A stretch of DNA of 64,000 nt from Mucor racemosus (GCA_027405735.1 JAPEHQ010000012.1:186001-250000), one strand, 5' to 3'; shown: positions 1-11,827, counted from the stretch's first letter. Numbers and translations: made by a program. The notes: generated by a model not told the origin, from the sequence alone.

Positions 1-2269
1 GGTTGAAATGATTTAATATGCTAAATAACTCTTTAAAGTTGTAAATGCAGTCAAAACAGCCTAAATTTAAAGGATTTATTAAGGCACTTTTAGCTGTTTT
101 CTGAAGCGTAGACAAGGTCAAAATGTTTCACGATGCCTACCAACTTGCTATGTTTTTCCTTACATGTTTGGTCTCGTAAATAATATAGTTAAATTAAGCC
201 TCTCAACCCTTACTACCATAGGGGAAAATCAGTCCAAATCGATAAATCCGATTTTTATCCTCAAAAAGAGATTTTCTGCCAAGGCATATATAGTCAAAAA
301 CTATCAAATTTTTTGGCTTTTTCATAATAAACCTTTCCATTTGTTGTTTACTATACAAAAAGCTAACTTTCTTGCGAAACATCGCGTTTTCATTTTATAT
401 ATTGCAATTTCTGAAATCTTTTTATCGTAAATTATTTCCATAAAGACCGCCATTAGATGCGCAATCAAAGTTTGTATCGACCTTTATTACAAAGCTTTCG
501 ACAGTTTATATAATCATATTTGAATAATCGATCAAAAGGTGCTCCCAGAATCTAAATGGAAACCAATTTTGTGAAAATAGGGCATTAAAGCCATACCCGA
601 GTTGGGATTTACAAAGGAATACATGCAAATTTGCAAATAAAAAAAATATGCGTGATTTACAATGCATCACTCTACTTTTAAAATCATATGGTCATTCTTC
701 ACAAAGTTAGATAAATACTGTACAATAACTTTGATAAAAAAAGGAATCATACAACGATAGCGCACATCCAAACAAAGAGGAGGAAGAAGAACGACCAAAG
801 AAAAGAAGGAAGAGAAGGAGGACGATAGAATAAAAGAAGAGGAGGACAATAAAATGAAAGAATGGGAGAACAAGAATATGCAAAAAAAAAGTGATACAAT
901 TATTTAGTAGCTTGTCTTTGCATTATCATTAAATCTACTTACGACCGCTTACGCTTGCAAAAGCCGGGCCTGACATCAATTGATCAAGGATAGCGCTAAC
1001 CGCCCTGGAAGGTTTTAGGTGAGTTTGTTCATAAACTCGATCCCGATATAAAAGAACGATATATCAGACAAGAATTTCATTCCTGAATTGTTATTACTTA
1101 TAAGGGTGATGATCAATCGAATGGAGTAGAGAAGGGACAAGAACTATGGGTCTTTGGGGGGGGGTTCAGTCGAGCATGGGCTGCCTGCGGACAGCAGAGA
1201 ACCGTTTTGGGAGGGCCTTTGTATGTTTGTTGTTGGTAGAATTTGAATCAGTTGTAGGAGTTAATGTAAATACGAATGAGGAGATAATATGAATTGGTGA
1301 GATATTGAAATGGCCTGTATTTATATACAAAGGGCGGTTGCGTAAAGTAGTCATTTTAGCTGTTACAATTCCTTGAATCAGGTTGTCAATATTCTTTGTT
1401 CTCATTATAGACATAAAATGAGTTATTTGAAATGATACTACCTCTTGCTTGATGTATCGTTCTTCTCAAAGAAACTGTAATTTTTCGTAATGAAAAAAGT
1501 TGGATATGATTTTAATAGGAGTAATTTAGTATTCTTTTATTATATTTTGTAAAAAATTGATGATTATGGAAAAGCAAGAGACAACATACACAGTTACTGT
1601 TAGTATATCTTTGAAAATAATAGTTATATATATATATTCTAACTATTGGTACAATACGATGAAAAGCTTCTTATAATTAAGTGAAACAGGCCTGCGGTAG
1701 TACGAGTTGTATGCAGTAAAAGGGGGTAAATTTTATAAAAAGAGCTTAAAAAGAGATACTGTTTATATCCTTCTTTATTAAATTATGGATAATCTACAAT
1801 AAAATGCTATTTCTACTTTTCCATTTATATTATTTGGTTATTCATATTTATCTGACAGCTGTTCTGTCAACTGTCAGTTATTCCGCAATTTTGAATATAT
1901 TGTTGGGTTGTTGAGTTCTTGATTTATCTGGCAATTTCAGCTGTCAATCATGCGTTCAGAACAGCCCTTACTTGTTTTATTTCATTCGTATGAAATTTCT
2001 AAGTTTTTTTTATTTATTTATAATACAATACATTATGAATACCCTTGATATCTTTAATACATTAGAATATCCTTGGTTATTTATGGTTTATATTCATAAT
2101 CTCTTATTTGAATTGTATGGCATGGTTTCAAATGATATGGCTTTTAATTTATTATGTGTGGAAATACTATCACTATGGCCGACCTGTGCTACACAAGATG
2201 ATTTCATTGTGTCCAGGTGGGCTGCACACTATAGCCTGAGCTGTTGTGCTCACTGAATATGGCTAAAAA
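1..2269. other. AT-rich region without a recognisable gene
   Basis: No open reading frame here resembles a known protein. The longest, on the minus strand at 1166-1414 (82 codons), has no recognisable motif. A purine-rich stretch lies at about 770-880 and a G run at about 1157-1165. The right part (about 1745-2165) is a copy of repeat R8, listed separately. Confidence 0.5.
1745..2165 (+). repeat. Dispersed repeat R8, copy 1
   Basis: This stretch aligns by eye with 54215-54640 in the same orientation. Shared anchors include TTATATTATTTGG, GTCAATCATGC and TTCAGAACAGCCCTTACTTG. The copies differ by many substitutions and small indels, so they are old. No coding potential, terminal repeat or target duplication could be fixed, so the element class is unknown. 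Confidence 0.55.
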
Positions 2270-4250
2270 GATACCAAGATGCACATAGGCACAACAAAAG
2301 AAACTGCACAACACGAGCACAACGAAAAGTCTGTATGTGCAGAATTATAGATTTTGTCCATGTGCATGACATTAATCTCATGTGTGCATAATAGTAGAGT
2401 TGCCTATAAGCATATTATTATCCCTATTTGTGCATAATAATAAAATCTGACCATAAGCATAATGAGCTGATCGTATGAACACAAATTGGTTTATACATGG
2501 GCATCGTGCCTTCTCAAAATTCCATTGCATTTTTTGCTGGATTGGATTTTTAAATTACATTCGCTTTTATTAATAGTTATAGATTATATAGACAATAATA
2601 CAATTCAATACGTTGTTGATGTAGAGCAATACATGCAAGTGCCAATATATTTACGATTATCATCACTTGTAGATATGCTTATAGCAATAATGTTTACAGC
2701 AACAATGTTTTTTGCTTGAGCATAAAATTAAATAACACTTACTGTTTAAATCTATATGCAAGACATATCTAAGGTTATAAATGTTACTTTATCAATCATA
2801 AAATGTAAACAAATTAACCTTCTTTAAACTTACCATTTTAGTTTACAATTGTCAGCTATAAAAAGATTTGTTTTCAAGTATAGCTGCGATCAAGACTATG
2901 GTTATTAGGTAAGACATTAGATCATTGTTTTTTTGTGATTCTATATTATTTAAAATTTCATCACTTTTCTGGAGCATTTCTTGAGTTTGTAGCCAGTTCT
3001 AGCTTTTTATTGAGTAGATATAAATATCAATAATGCCTTCGATTTGATCTGGTAATCAAGAAATACGTTCAACAATACAGTAGTAAATAATGATATTTGA
3101 TCTTAAAATGCGTTTAAATAAAAATATCAGTCTTTAATATAGACTGCTACATATATTAAAAACATTAGTTCCTTATGTTGTTAGAATGCGTATTCAGATA
3201 AAGCAAAAGAATACCAGCTTGATAGCCTGATATGCCTTATCAAACGGTGAATATATCATTGGAATATGAAAACAAAAAAAGAGAAACAACACACATAGAA
3301 AAGAATTTTCAAAGCTTTACATTATTTAGTGCAATTAAAACCCTGCTAAATTGCTCATTTCAGCCAATGTAAACAAAATAGGCAATATCTGTTATCATAG
3401 AAACATACATTTTTCTACTAGAAAAACTATCTGTCATATCATAGATTCATTAAAACATTGCAAAAGCGAGCCCATAGAGCGACGCCGTAATTGAGCATAG
3501 AAAGATTGAACGGCTAAGACTCTTATACTATGGTATATATCTAAGTTTTAAATAAAAAAGGCGTTTTTTTTCAACTTTTCTTATATTTAACCATATACGG
3601 TCTGAAAACTCAGAATTTGTAGCGGACATTTTTGGGGACTCATTTTACCCTTACCAACACTCATGATTTTGATCAAAAAACAGAAAAATCAAATTTTGAT
3701 ACCAAAATCAACGTTTAAATATACTACATTGTGAGAGAAAATTGTAGCCATAACTAATGCACATTTTATAAAAGCTTAATATTAAATGTTAAGTAATGAA
3801 AATTTGTAGTTTTGTCCCAAAAACGGTTTTTTGATTAAAGGATTTTTATGCAATATTTTACAATAAAATTGTTTATTATTTTTTATTGAGCAAATAGAGC
3901 GCTAAATTTTGCATATGTGTATATTTTTTGTTTTTATAATTGGTAGTATAATTAACTCTAGATTTACAAAACCAGAAAAAAAAATTAAAAAATGTCAAAA
4001 TTGATGATCTGGACACGAATAATTTTTGAAATTAATATTTCGCTTATAAGCCTTGTAAGTCTTAAAAACAAGAGATTTTATAATACTTGAGAACTTTTTC
4101 AAGAATTTACGATGCTGTACCCACTTGATTCAAGCTTATTGCGGTAAATCATTAGACATGTTAATATTGTGTGATAGTTTATTTGATGATAATATAGTCT
4201 TACTTTATAATTATTGCGCTAGAGGTAATTTACATTGAGTTTTAGTCTTA

Positions 4251-4480
4251 CCTCTCCAATATCATAAACATAAACATGGCCATCACTGGGACTTATCGCC
4301 ACCTTTTTACCCTCTTTTTCCCAAGCCAATTTATTCAATAATGCTTTATTACTAGAACCAACTTAAGCACTTACAAATGGTTCCTCGGTATTTGCATTCA
4401 AATTCCATAAATTAAATTGACTGGTTTCATCTACAACAGTATCAAAAGTATCATCAGCCCGCCTTATGATAAATGTCAAT
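4251..4480 (-). pseudogene. Dynein intermediate chain 3' fragment, copy 1
   Basis: Read on the minus strand, this encodes a degenerate version of the C-terminal WD-repeat region of cytoplasmic dynein intermediate chain. The motifs are FNLWNLN, then KALLNKLAW, then SDGHVYVYDIGE, followed by a GTAAG splice donor. A stop interrupts the frame right after EPFVSA, and the last exon with the natural stop codon is absent. In the intact family this region is part of the WD40 propeller that binds the dynein heavy chain. It is a dead fragment carried inside DIC-rep. Confidence 0.75.
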
Positions 4481-4622
4481 CTAAAATCAGAAACATCCCA
4501 TTTTCATTGTTATAAGCTATGAAAAGCTTGATTTTTAATAATACAGCAATTAAATAAGAAAACCAAGACGATACTAATAGCATATGGTGAGTATTTAACA
4601 TCTAAATAAGTTTGATGAGGTA

Positions 4623-5272
4623 CAGTAGTCGCGCTATATAAGGCTAACTTTTTGGAAGAGGTTTTCAGCCTTATATAGAGCATATAGGGTGGCCAAAGTA
4701 TTGTCGGTTTTTTTTTGTCGTTTTTTTCAAAAATTTGTCGAATTTATGAAAAGGTGATATTTGTGTCTATCTAATGGATACAAGAAAATGTAATTTTTTG
4801 GAAAAAAAAAATCGACAAAAAAAAATCGACAATACTTTGGCCACTCTAATAGCCTTATATAAAGTGGATATCTGTGATGATATATAAAACAGCCCAATTT
4901 ATATATTAAGGCTATTTTTTATACCTGTTATGTCGGGACGCACAGACCGTCTTTTAATACCTTCTTTTCACCTCATCAATTCCCATTATCCGAATATGAT
5001 GTAATGTAGTAAACTACAAATATCAATTTTCTTTGGCAGTCAGGTTAATCTTAGACATTATCTGAAGATCTAGAAATATTAAAGCAATCTGATCTTTGCG
5101 ATTATTTTGCTCCTCGTGACATTTTGAATAAGGCTAATTTTTTTTTAGCACAGCCTTATATAAAATAAGGCTAATAAGGCTATTTCCCTGCTAAAAAAAA
5201 AAGTTTTCAAAAATCCTAGCCTTATAGAGAGCATAGCCTTATATAGTGTAACCTTATATAGCGCGACTACTG
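4623..5272. mobile_element. 650-bp MITE with CAGTAGTC termini
   Basis: The element starts CAGTAGTCGCGCTATATAAG and ends with its inverted copy (…TATAGCGCGACTACTG). It sits at a TA in DIC-rep: the uninterrupted sequence near 56930 reads ...AGGTATGCTTTT (reverse complement), while here TA precedes the element and CA follows it, so one copy of the TA duplication has mutated. TA targeting and CAGT ends fit the Tc1/mariner-pogo type. There is no transposase, so it is non-autonomous. The interior is rich in AAGGCTA/TAGCCTT subrepeats. A left-end fragment recurs at 32783-32851. Confidence 0.75.
4685..4849. mobile_element. 165-bp nested MITE with GTGGCCAAAGTATTGTCG ends
   Basis: The ends are imperfect inverted repeats: TAGGGTGGCCAAAGTATTGT on the left, and TTAGAGTGGCCAAAGTATTG as the reverse complement of the right end. 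The interior is A- and T-runs with CGACAAAAA motifs. Removing it and one TA restores GAGCATAGCCTTATAT, a sequence also seen at 5231-5245, so it inserted at TA inside the larger MITE. It has no coding capacity. Confidence 0.7.
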
Positions 5273-5419
5273 CATGCTTTTAAACCCTTTTTAAAATCTT
5301 GAGGCAAACACAGAATCTTGGTCCTGCAATTTCTATCCATTAGAATGTTGCGATCTCCACTACACAATTAATACTTCTTTTATCTATCTTGGCCTCGATG
5401 TACATTGTTGGGTATCAGT

Positions 5420-5582
5420 TGATCTATCCGAATTAGGAATTACCTAATAATTACCGATTTAGAACGTCTGCAAACCATGATGTTTAACATGCAAATCAAG
5501 CAAGGTCATATTTTATCCGTCTATCATCATGTTACTATTGAATCATAGAAGCATGATTCCAATATATCCACACAATATCCAA
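5420..5582 (+). repeat. LTR-2, left part only
   Basis: It begins TGATCTATCCGAATTAGGAA and follows the complete LTR-2 at 10875-11171 as far as CACACAATATCCAA, where LTR-3 sequence takes over. The promoter-like right half (TATATAAACC and AATAAAAG) is missing. Confidence 0.7.
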
Positions 5583-5584
5583 CT

Positions 5585-6056
5585 TGTTGTATGCCATCTA
5601 GTATCATACGTTATCACCTTATACACTATCAATACATTTTACTACAATCTATTGACTACGACATGTATTGAAGTGCAAAGTCTTGACACCGGATATAAGA
5701 AACTCCTAGTGTAGTAAGTTTAATCCAGTAATTACCAAAAACGCTTGGACCTCAATTATGACACCATATTATTTTATCCCAGCGGTTAATCAATCAAGTA
5801 GCTATCAAATCAACATTCAAGCACATTTAGCGCAGCATTGAAACAAGGTAACTCACAAGCTCTGCAAGAACGGTTAAATTATGATTGATTCATTTCCATC
5901 CATATATTACTATCAAACAAATCTAATGGTTCAATAGTGCCTTGAATAACATCTCAGGATCTCAATGTCAAATCAATATAGAAGGCCATACTTTTATATC
6001 TAAATAAAAGATAACTTGTTTTTATTATACAGTTGAAGAACTGATTCATTAATCAT
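5585..6056 (+). repeat. LTR-3, partial copy
   Basis: It starts TGTTGTATGCC directly after the LTR-2 fragment and matches 24007-24560 (plus) and 58841-59706 (minus). Shared anchors are AAACTCCTAG, CCCAGCGG, GGTTAAATTATGATTGA and TATCTAAATAAA. The right end, including the expected TATACGACA terminus, is missing where DIC-rep copy 2 begins. Confidence 0.65.
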
Positions 6057-6062
6057 TCTTTT

Positions 6063-7628
6063 CCAAGACTTAGTCATTTTGTTCCATCATCTACGTTATA
6101 ATTAATGCTTTTTTGGTCTAAAATCGATATCTACCTGCAGAAAAATTGGTAGTTATAAAAGTATGTATAGTATTGACTTGATTTGAATAAATAAACTCAT
6201 TTGAATCTATTTAGTTTCTTCTAAAAAGCATTTATTTCTATTTAGTGGCCAACAGCCAAGAAGAGAAAAACAAGATGTTGTCTTGTATATCACTACCAAC
6301 TATCAAAGGTACACCATAATTATTACTTATTATTAGCTCGTTATTAATAATTGATTTTACCAATAAATCAATTTTTATAGGTAAAAAGTAAGTTTGTTCT
6401 GGCAAAGCATTGAATAAATTGGTTTGGGACAAAGAGGGTAAAAAGATGACAATAGGTTCCAGTGATGGCCATGTTTATGTTTATGATATTGGAGAGGTAA
6501 GACTAAAACTCAATGTAAATTACCTCTAGCGCAATAATTATAAAGTAAGACTATATTATCATCAAATAAACTATCACACAATATTAACATGTCTAATGAT
6601 TTACCGCAATAAGCTTGAATCAAGTGGGTACAGCATCGTAAATTCTTGAAAAAGTTCTCAAGTATTATAAAATCTCTTGTTTTTAAGACTTACAAGGCTT
6701 ATAAGCGAAATATTAATTTCAAAAATTATTCTTGTCCAGATCATCAATTTTGGCATTTTTTAATTTTTTTTTCTAATTTTGCAAATCTAGAGTGAATTAT
6801 ACTACCAATTATAAAAACAAAAAATATACACATATGCAGAATTTAGCGCTCTATGTACTTAATAAAAAAAAACAAACATTTTTATTGTAAAATATTACAT
6901 AAAAATCCTTTAATCAAAAAACCGTTTTTGGGACAAAACTACAAATTTTCATTACTTAACATTTAATATCAAGCTTTTATAAAATGTGTATTAGTTATGG
7001 CTACAAGTTTCTCTCACAATGTAGTATATTTAAACGTTGATTTTGGTATCAAAATTTGATTTTTCTATTTTTTGATCAAAATCATGAGTGTTGGTAAGGG
7101 TAAAATGAGTCCCCAAAAATGTCCGCTACAAATTCTGAGTTTTCAGACCGTATATGGTTAAATATAAGAAAAGTTGAAAAAAAACGCCTTTTTTATTTAA
7201 AACTTAGATATATACCATAGTATAAGAGTCTTAGCCGTTCAATCTTGCTATGCTCAATTACGGCGTCGCTCTATGGGCTCGCTTTTGCAATGTTTTAATG
7301 AATCTATGATATGACAGACAGTTTTTCTAGTAGAAAATGTATGTTTCTATGATAGCAGACTATTGCCTATTTTACTTAGTTTATGGGTTGGTGCGCTGTA
7401 ATGCTGCTTTTACATTGGCTGAAATGTGCAATTTAGCAGGGTTTTAATTGCGCTGAATAATGTAAAGCCTTGAAACCCCTTTTCTACGTGTGTTGTTTCT
7501 CTCTTTTTGTTTTCATCTTCCAAGGATATATTCACCGTTTGATAAAGCATATCAGACTATCAAGCTGGTATTCTTTTCTTTTATCTGAATATGCATGCTA
7601 ATATAAGGGACTAATATTTTTAATATAA
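6063..7628 (-). repeat. DIC-rep copy 2, left arm of a large inverted repeat
   Basis: This 1.56-kb segment is the reverse complement of 8886-10444, nearly base for base. A 64-codon reading frame in each arm (6238-6432 minus, 10071-10265 plus) has the same translation. The two arms share variants not seen in copy 1, so they are a recent inverted duplication. It is the same orientation as the copy at 55490-58696. Confidence 0.85.
6398..6496 (+). pseudogene. Dynein intermediate chain 3' fragment, copy 2
   Basis: The plus strand encodes ALNKLVWDKEGKKMTIGSS followed by DGHVYVYDIGE and then a GTAAG donor. This is the last WD-repeat segment of dynein intermediate chain. The upstream exon (the FDLWNLN part) is missing: the homology starts inside it. 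The final exon is also missing. Without a promoter or start it should not give a functional protein. Confidence 0.75.
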
Positions 7629-8490
7629 GGCTGTATATGCAGAATTATAGATTTTGTTCATGTGCATGACATTAATCCCATGTGTGCATAATAGTAGAAT
7701 TGCCCATAAGCATACCATTATCCCTATTTGTGCATAATAATAAAATCTGACCATGAGCATAATGAGCTGATTGTATGGGCGCAAATTGGTTTATATACAG
7801 TATGAGTATCGTGCTGTTCTCAAAATTCCATTACATTTTTTTACTGGATTCGGTTTTTAAATTACATTTTCCTTTATTAATATAGATTATATAGGCAATA
7901 ATACAAGTCAATACATTGTTGATATAAAGCACTACATGCAACAGTCAATATATTTATGATTATCATCATTTGTAAATATGTTTATAGCTATACTGTTTTC
8001 AATTTGCAGCAACAATGGTTTTTTGCTCAAGCATAAACTTAAATAACCCTTACTGTTTAAATCTATATGCAACACATATCTAAGATTATAAATGTTACTT
8101 TATCAATCATAAAATGTAAACAAATTAACCTTCTTTAAACTTACCATTTTAGTTTACAATTGTCAGCTATAAAAAGATTTGTTTTCAAGTATAGCTGCGA
8201 TCAAGACTATGGTTATTAGGTAAGACATTAGATCATTGTTTTTTTTGTGATTCTATATTATTTAAAATCTCATCACTTTTCTGGAGCATTTCTTGAGTTT
8301 GTAGCCAGTTCTAGCTTTTTATTGAGTAGATATAAATATCAATAATGCCTTCGATTTGATCTGGTAATCAAGAAATACGTCCAACAAAACAGTAGTATGT
8401 AAATAATGCTATTTGATCTTAGAATGCAGTTAATCACAAATAAAAGTATCAGCCTCTAATATAACGACTGCTACCTACATCAAAAACATT

Positions 8491-8885
8491 TGATATATCA
8501 TAAGCTTACCCAGATGTAGAAATACAGGAACAACTATTGAAATCCAACATGGCATGACATTTAGTAACTCATACTAAATGTCATACATAACCACTAGCAT
8601 TAACAGCGACTATCAGGAACATTCAGGAACAATCCGTAGCAATGAAACATAAGCAATCCTACATCTTATTCAAATGATACAATCACAGATTCCCAATTCC
8701 ACAAATTCCATTGTATATGATTTGTTCCCAAATCATATCAAGTACCTCAATACCCGGCAATTCATTAATAATATTGATAATGATCATATAACCATTTAGA
8801 AAACATATAAATACGAAGCATCAATGAATTAATAAAATGGATCTTTTAGCAGAGTATTTCTATATTAGTATCTTTTGATATAACA
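8491..8885 (+). mobile_element. Solo LTR-4 with 5-bp target duplication
   Basis: It begins TGATATATCATAAG and ends TCTTTTGATATAACA, so it has TG...CA ends with short inverted termini. It is flanked on both sides by ACATT (8486-8490 and 8886-8890). The 395-bp length and near identity to 59089-59480 identify a solo LTR left by recombination of an LTR retrotransposon. TATAAATA near 8810 and AATAAAATGG near 8830 could be the promoter and poly(A) signals. Confidence 0.9.
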
Positions 8886-10006
8886 ACATTAGTCCCTTAT
8901 ATTAGCATGCATATTCAGATAAAAGAAAAGAATACCAGCTTGATAGTCTGATATGCTTTATCAAACGGTGAATATATCCTTGGAAGATGAAAACAAAAAG
9001 AGAGAAACAACACACGTAGAAAAGGGGTTTCAAGGCTTTACATTATTCAGCGCAATTAAAACCCTGCTAAATTGCACATTTCAGCCAATGTAAAAGCAGC
9101 ATTACAGCGCACCAACCCATAAACTAAGTAAAATAGGCAATAGTCTGCTATCATAGAAACATACATTTTCTACTAGAAAAACTGTCTGTCATATCATAGA
9201 TTCATTAAAACATTGCAAAAGCGAGCCCATAGAGCGACGCCGTAATTGAGCATAGCAAGATTGAACGGCTAAGACTCTTATACTATGGTATATATCTAAG
9301 TTTTAAATAAAAAAGGCGTTTTTTTTCAACTTTTCTTATATTTAACCATATACGGTCTGAAAACTCAGAATTTGTAGCGGACATTTTTGGGGACTCATTT
9401 TACCCTTACCAACACTCATGATTTTGATCAAAAAATAGAAAAATCAAATTTTGATACCAAAATCAACGTTTAAATATACTACATTGTGAGAGAAACTTGT
9501 AGCCATAACTAATACACATTTTATAAAAGCTTGATATTAAATGTTAAGTAATGAAAATTTGTAGTTTTGTCCCAAAAACGGTTTTTTGATTAAAGGATTT
9601 TTATGTAATATTTTACAATAAAAATGTTTGTTTTTTTTTATTAAGTACATAGAGCGCTAAATTCTGCATATGTGTATATTTTTTGTTTTTATAATTGGTA
9701 GTATAATTCACTCTAGATTTGCAAAATTAGAAAAAAAAATTAAAAAATGCCAAAATTGATGATCTGGACAAGAATAATTTTTGAAATTAATATTTCGCTT
9801 ATAAGCCTTGTAAGTCTTAAAAACAAGAGATTTTATAATACTTGAGAACTTTTTCAAGAATTTACGATGCTGTACCCACTTGATTCAAGCTTATTGCGGT
9901 AAATCATTAGACATGTTAATATTGTGTGATAGTTTATTTGATGATAATATAGTCTTACTTTATAATTATTGCGCTAGAGGTAATTTACATTGAGTTTTAG
10001 TCTTAC

Positions 10007-10108
10007 CTCTCCAATATCATAAACATAAACATGGCCATCACTGGAACCTATTGTCATCTTTTTACCCTCTTTGTCCCAAACCAATTTATTCAATGCTTTG
10101 CCAGAACA
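10007..10108 (-). pseudogene. Dynein intermediate chain 3' fragment, copy 3
   Basis: This is the mirror image of the fragment at 6398-6496: read on the minus strand it gives ALNKLVWDKEGKK, then DGHVYVYDIGE, and a GTAAG donor. It lies in the right arm of the inverted repeat and is identical to its partner over the inspected stretch. Confidence 0.75.
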
Positions 10109-10874
10109 AACTTACTTTTTACCTATAAAAATTGATTTATTGGTAAAATCAATTATTAATAACGAGCTAATAATAAGTAATAATTATGGTGTACCTTTGA
10201 TAGTTGGTAGTGATATACAAGACAACATCTTGTTTTTCTCTTCTTGGCTGTTGGCCACTAAATAGAAATAAATGCTTTTTAGAAGAAACTAAATAGATTC
10301 AAATGAGTTTATTCATTCATTCATTCAAACCAAGTCAAAACTATACATTCTTTTATAATCACCCATTTTTTTAGAGGTAAATATCGACTTTAGAGGAAAA
10401 AAGTATTAATTATAACGTCGACGATGGAATAAAATGACTAAGTCTTGGGTGCTTTTTTTGTTCGAGAAAAATATTATAACGCGCTCTAACATTACCAGTT
10501 AACAATTTATTTCCAAATAAACAATAGGAATAGCATGTACTTGTTGTACCTACTACTTGATTTTAGTTTATAAAAAATGTTGGCCTTTTTTGTTGTAGTT
10601 TTAAAGTTTTAAACATAAACAAAAAGGCTGAGGGAAGAGTGGGGAAGAAAAAAGAAATATAGTTCTAAATCAGTTAATTTTGTGTGTTACAAACAGAAAA
10701 CTACAAAGACATAAATACTTTTATATTAATGTTGCCAAACAATTTGTTGTCGTTGTTCCCATTTGGTCTCCGAAAGAAGAACATGGGCAGAACTCTTTCG
10801 AACCTCAAATTTCAAATTGTCATACTGTATCTCGTCAATAAGACAATTCTGTTGAATCAGAGTAACTCACATCT

Positions 10875-11171
10875 TGATCTATCAGAATTAGGAATTACCG
10901 AATTATCAATTTAGAACATCTGTCAAACCATGATGTTCAACATGCAAGTCAAGCAAGATCATATTCCATGCGTCTATTATTATGCTACTATTAGATTATA
11001 GAAGCATGATTTCAATATATCCACACAATATCCAAATGCTCATTCTAATTATATTATCACTCACATTTAATACACTCATTCAATTAGTATATAAACCCCC
11101 TCTATAAGCTCATAATAAAAGGGCACTTTTTAATTTGATTAATTTTATACGATTTACCTTTCGATAAATCA
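10875..11171 (+). mobile_element. Solo LTR-2 with 5-bp target duplication
   Basis: A 297-bp element begins TGATCTATCAGAATTAGG and ends TTTCGATAAATCA (inverted TGATYTATC/GATAAATCA). CATCT flanks it on both sides (10870-10874, 11172-11176). It contains TATATAAACC, a possible promoter, and AATAAAAG, a possible poly(A) signal. Complete copy two is at 33346-33643 (minus); partial copies lie at 5420-5582 and 58697-58838. Confidence 0.92.
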
Positions 11172-11400
11172 CATCTTCTTTAAACCATTCAAATTATCTT
11201 TGTTATTAATTATATTATGATTGATAATATACTTTAGTAAAGTGACTAAAAAACCTTGATCTCATTACTCTGCTTATCTGGGCTGCCTAATGTGCACAAA
11301 ATGTTTTATTCTGTCCATCTATATAGATCATTATGCTCACGGGAAGCATAGTTCGACCGTAGTGCTACTTAGTTCCGCATACTGTATAGTACACCGTGTA

Positions 11401-11827
11401 GCAGTGTTGGACCAGCTCGTTATATTCTAAAAATTTACTAAACTGTTTGCTAAAGGCGCGCTGCTTTGGCCATAATTCTCTCCACATGCAGTAAATTCTG
11501 AATGTTTCCCTTTATGATAAGCATGTCAAAGATGTGTCCCTATCCCCTACTCTCATGCAAGGTTGGCAATTATATATATTAACATTGAAATTCGCTGAGA
11601 TAGGGTTTCTGTTATCAATTTTTTACAATTGTAAAAAGTAAAAAGTAGGTTTCAAATGGTTTTCGAATGCTTTCGCCTAATATTGGGTCAAATTACGTGA
11701 AATTTCCAAAGATATGGTATCTTTCGGAAAATAGCAGAATTATTACCAGAATAATAAAATGCACTGGCCAAACATTGACCAAAATTGACCTAGAATTGAC
11801 CTAGAATTGATCATAAAAAATTGAGGT
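11401..11827. other. Spacer without recognised features
   Basis: No gene or clear element seen. A short direct repeat, GACCTAGAATTGA, occurs twice in tandem at about 11784-11808. Confidence 0.4.

Larger units (their letters stand above)
2270..5419 (+). repeat. DIC-rep copy 1 (dynein-fragment repeat)
   Basis: First of five copies of a dispersed repeat that carries the 3' part of a dynein intermediate chain gene. It aligns with 7629-11400 (same orientation) and with the reverse complements of 6063-7628 and 55490-58696. Landmarks in order are a GCATAATAATAAAATCTGACC block (about 2440), a block with ACCCTGCTAAATTGC (about 3345), a block with TAGCGGACATTTTTGGGGAC (about 3620), and the dynein exons on the minus strand near 4250-4480. 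A MITE splits the copy at 4623-5272; the homology resumes after it with TGCTTTTAAACCC, as in the copy near 56930. The right end is cut by an LTR-2 fragment at 5420. Confidence 0.75.
7629..11400 (+). repeat. DIC-rep copy 3, split by two solo LTRs
   Basis: The longest copy. From 7629 it matches copy 1 from about 2330 (ATGCAGAATTATAGATTTTG). It is interrupted by LTR-4 at 8491-8885, continues as the right palindrome arm (8886-10444), then matches the reverse complement of 55490-55900, and is interrupted again by LTR-2 at 10875-11171. Homology to the 55.5-kb copy (GGGCTGCCTAATGTGCACAA, GATCATTATGC) carries on to about 11400. Confidence 0.75.

Noticed and set aside
955..1045. Possible small RNA gene with GC-rich GCCGGGC...CCGCCC blocks
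   Set aside because: No closed cloverleaf or known snRNA motif could be drawn; only a weak hairpin.
6238..6432. 64-codon minus frame, identical to plus frame 10071-10265
   Set aside because: The identity comes from the inverted repeat, and the frame runs opposite to the dynein exon through an intron-like stretch. Not a gene.
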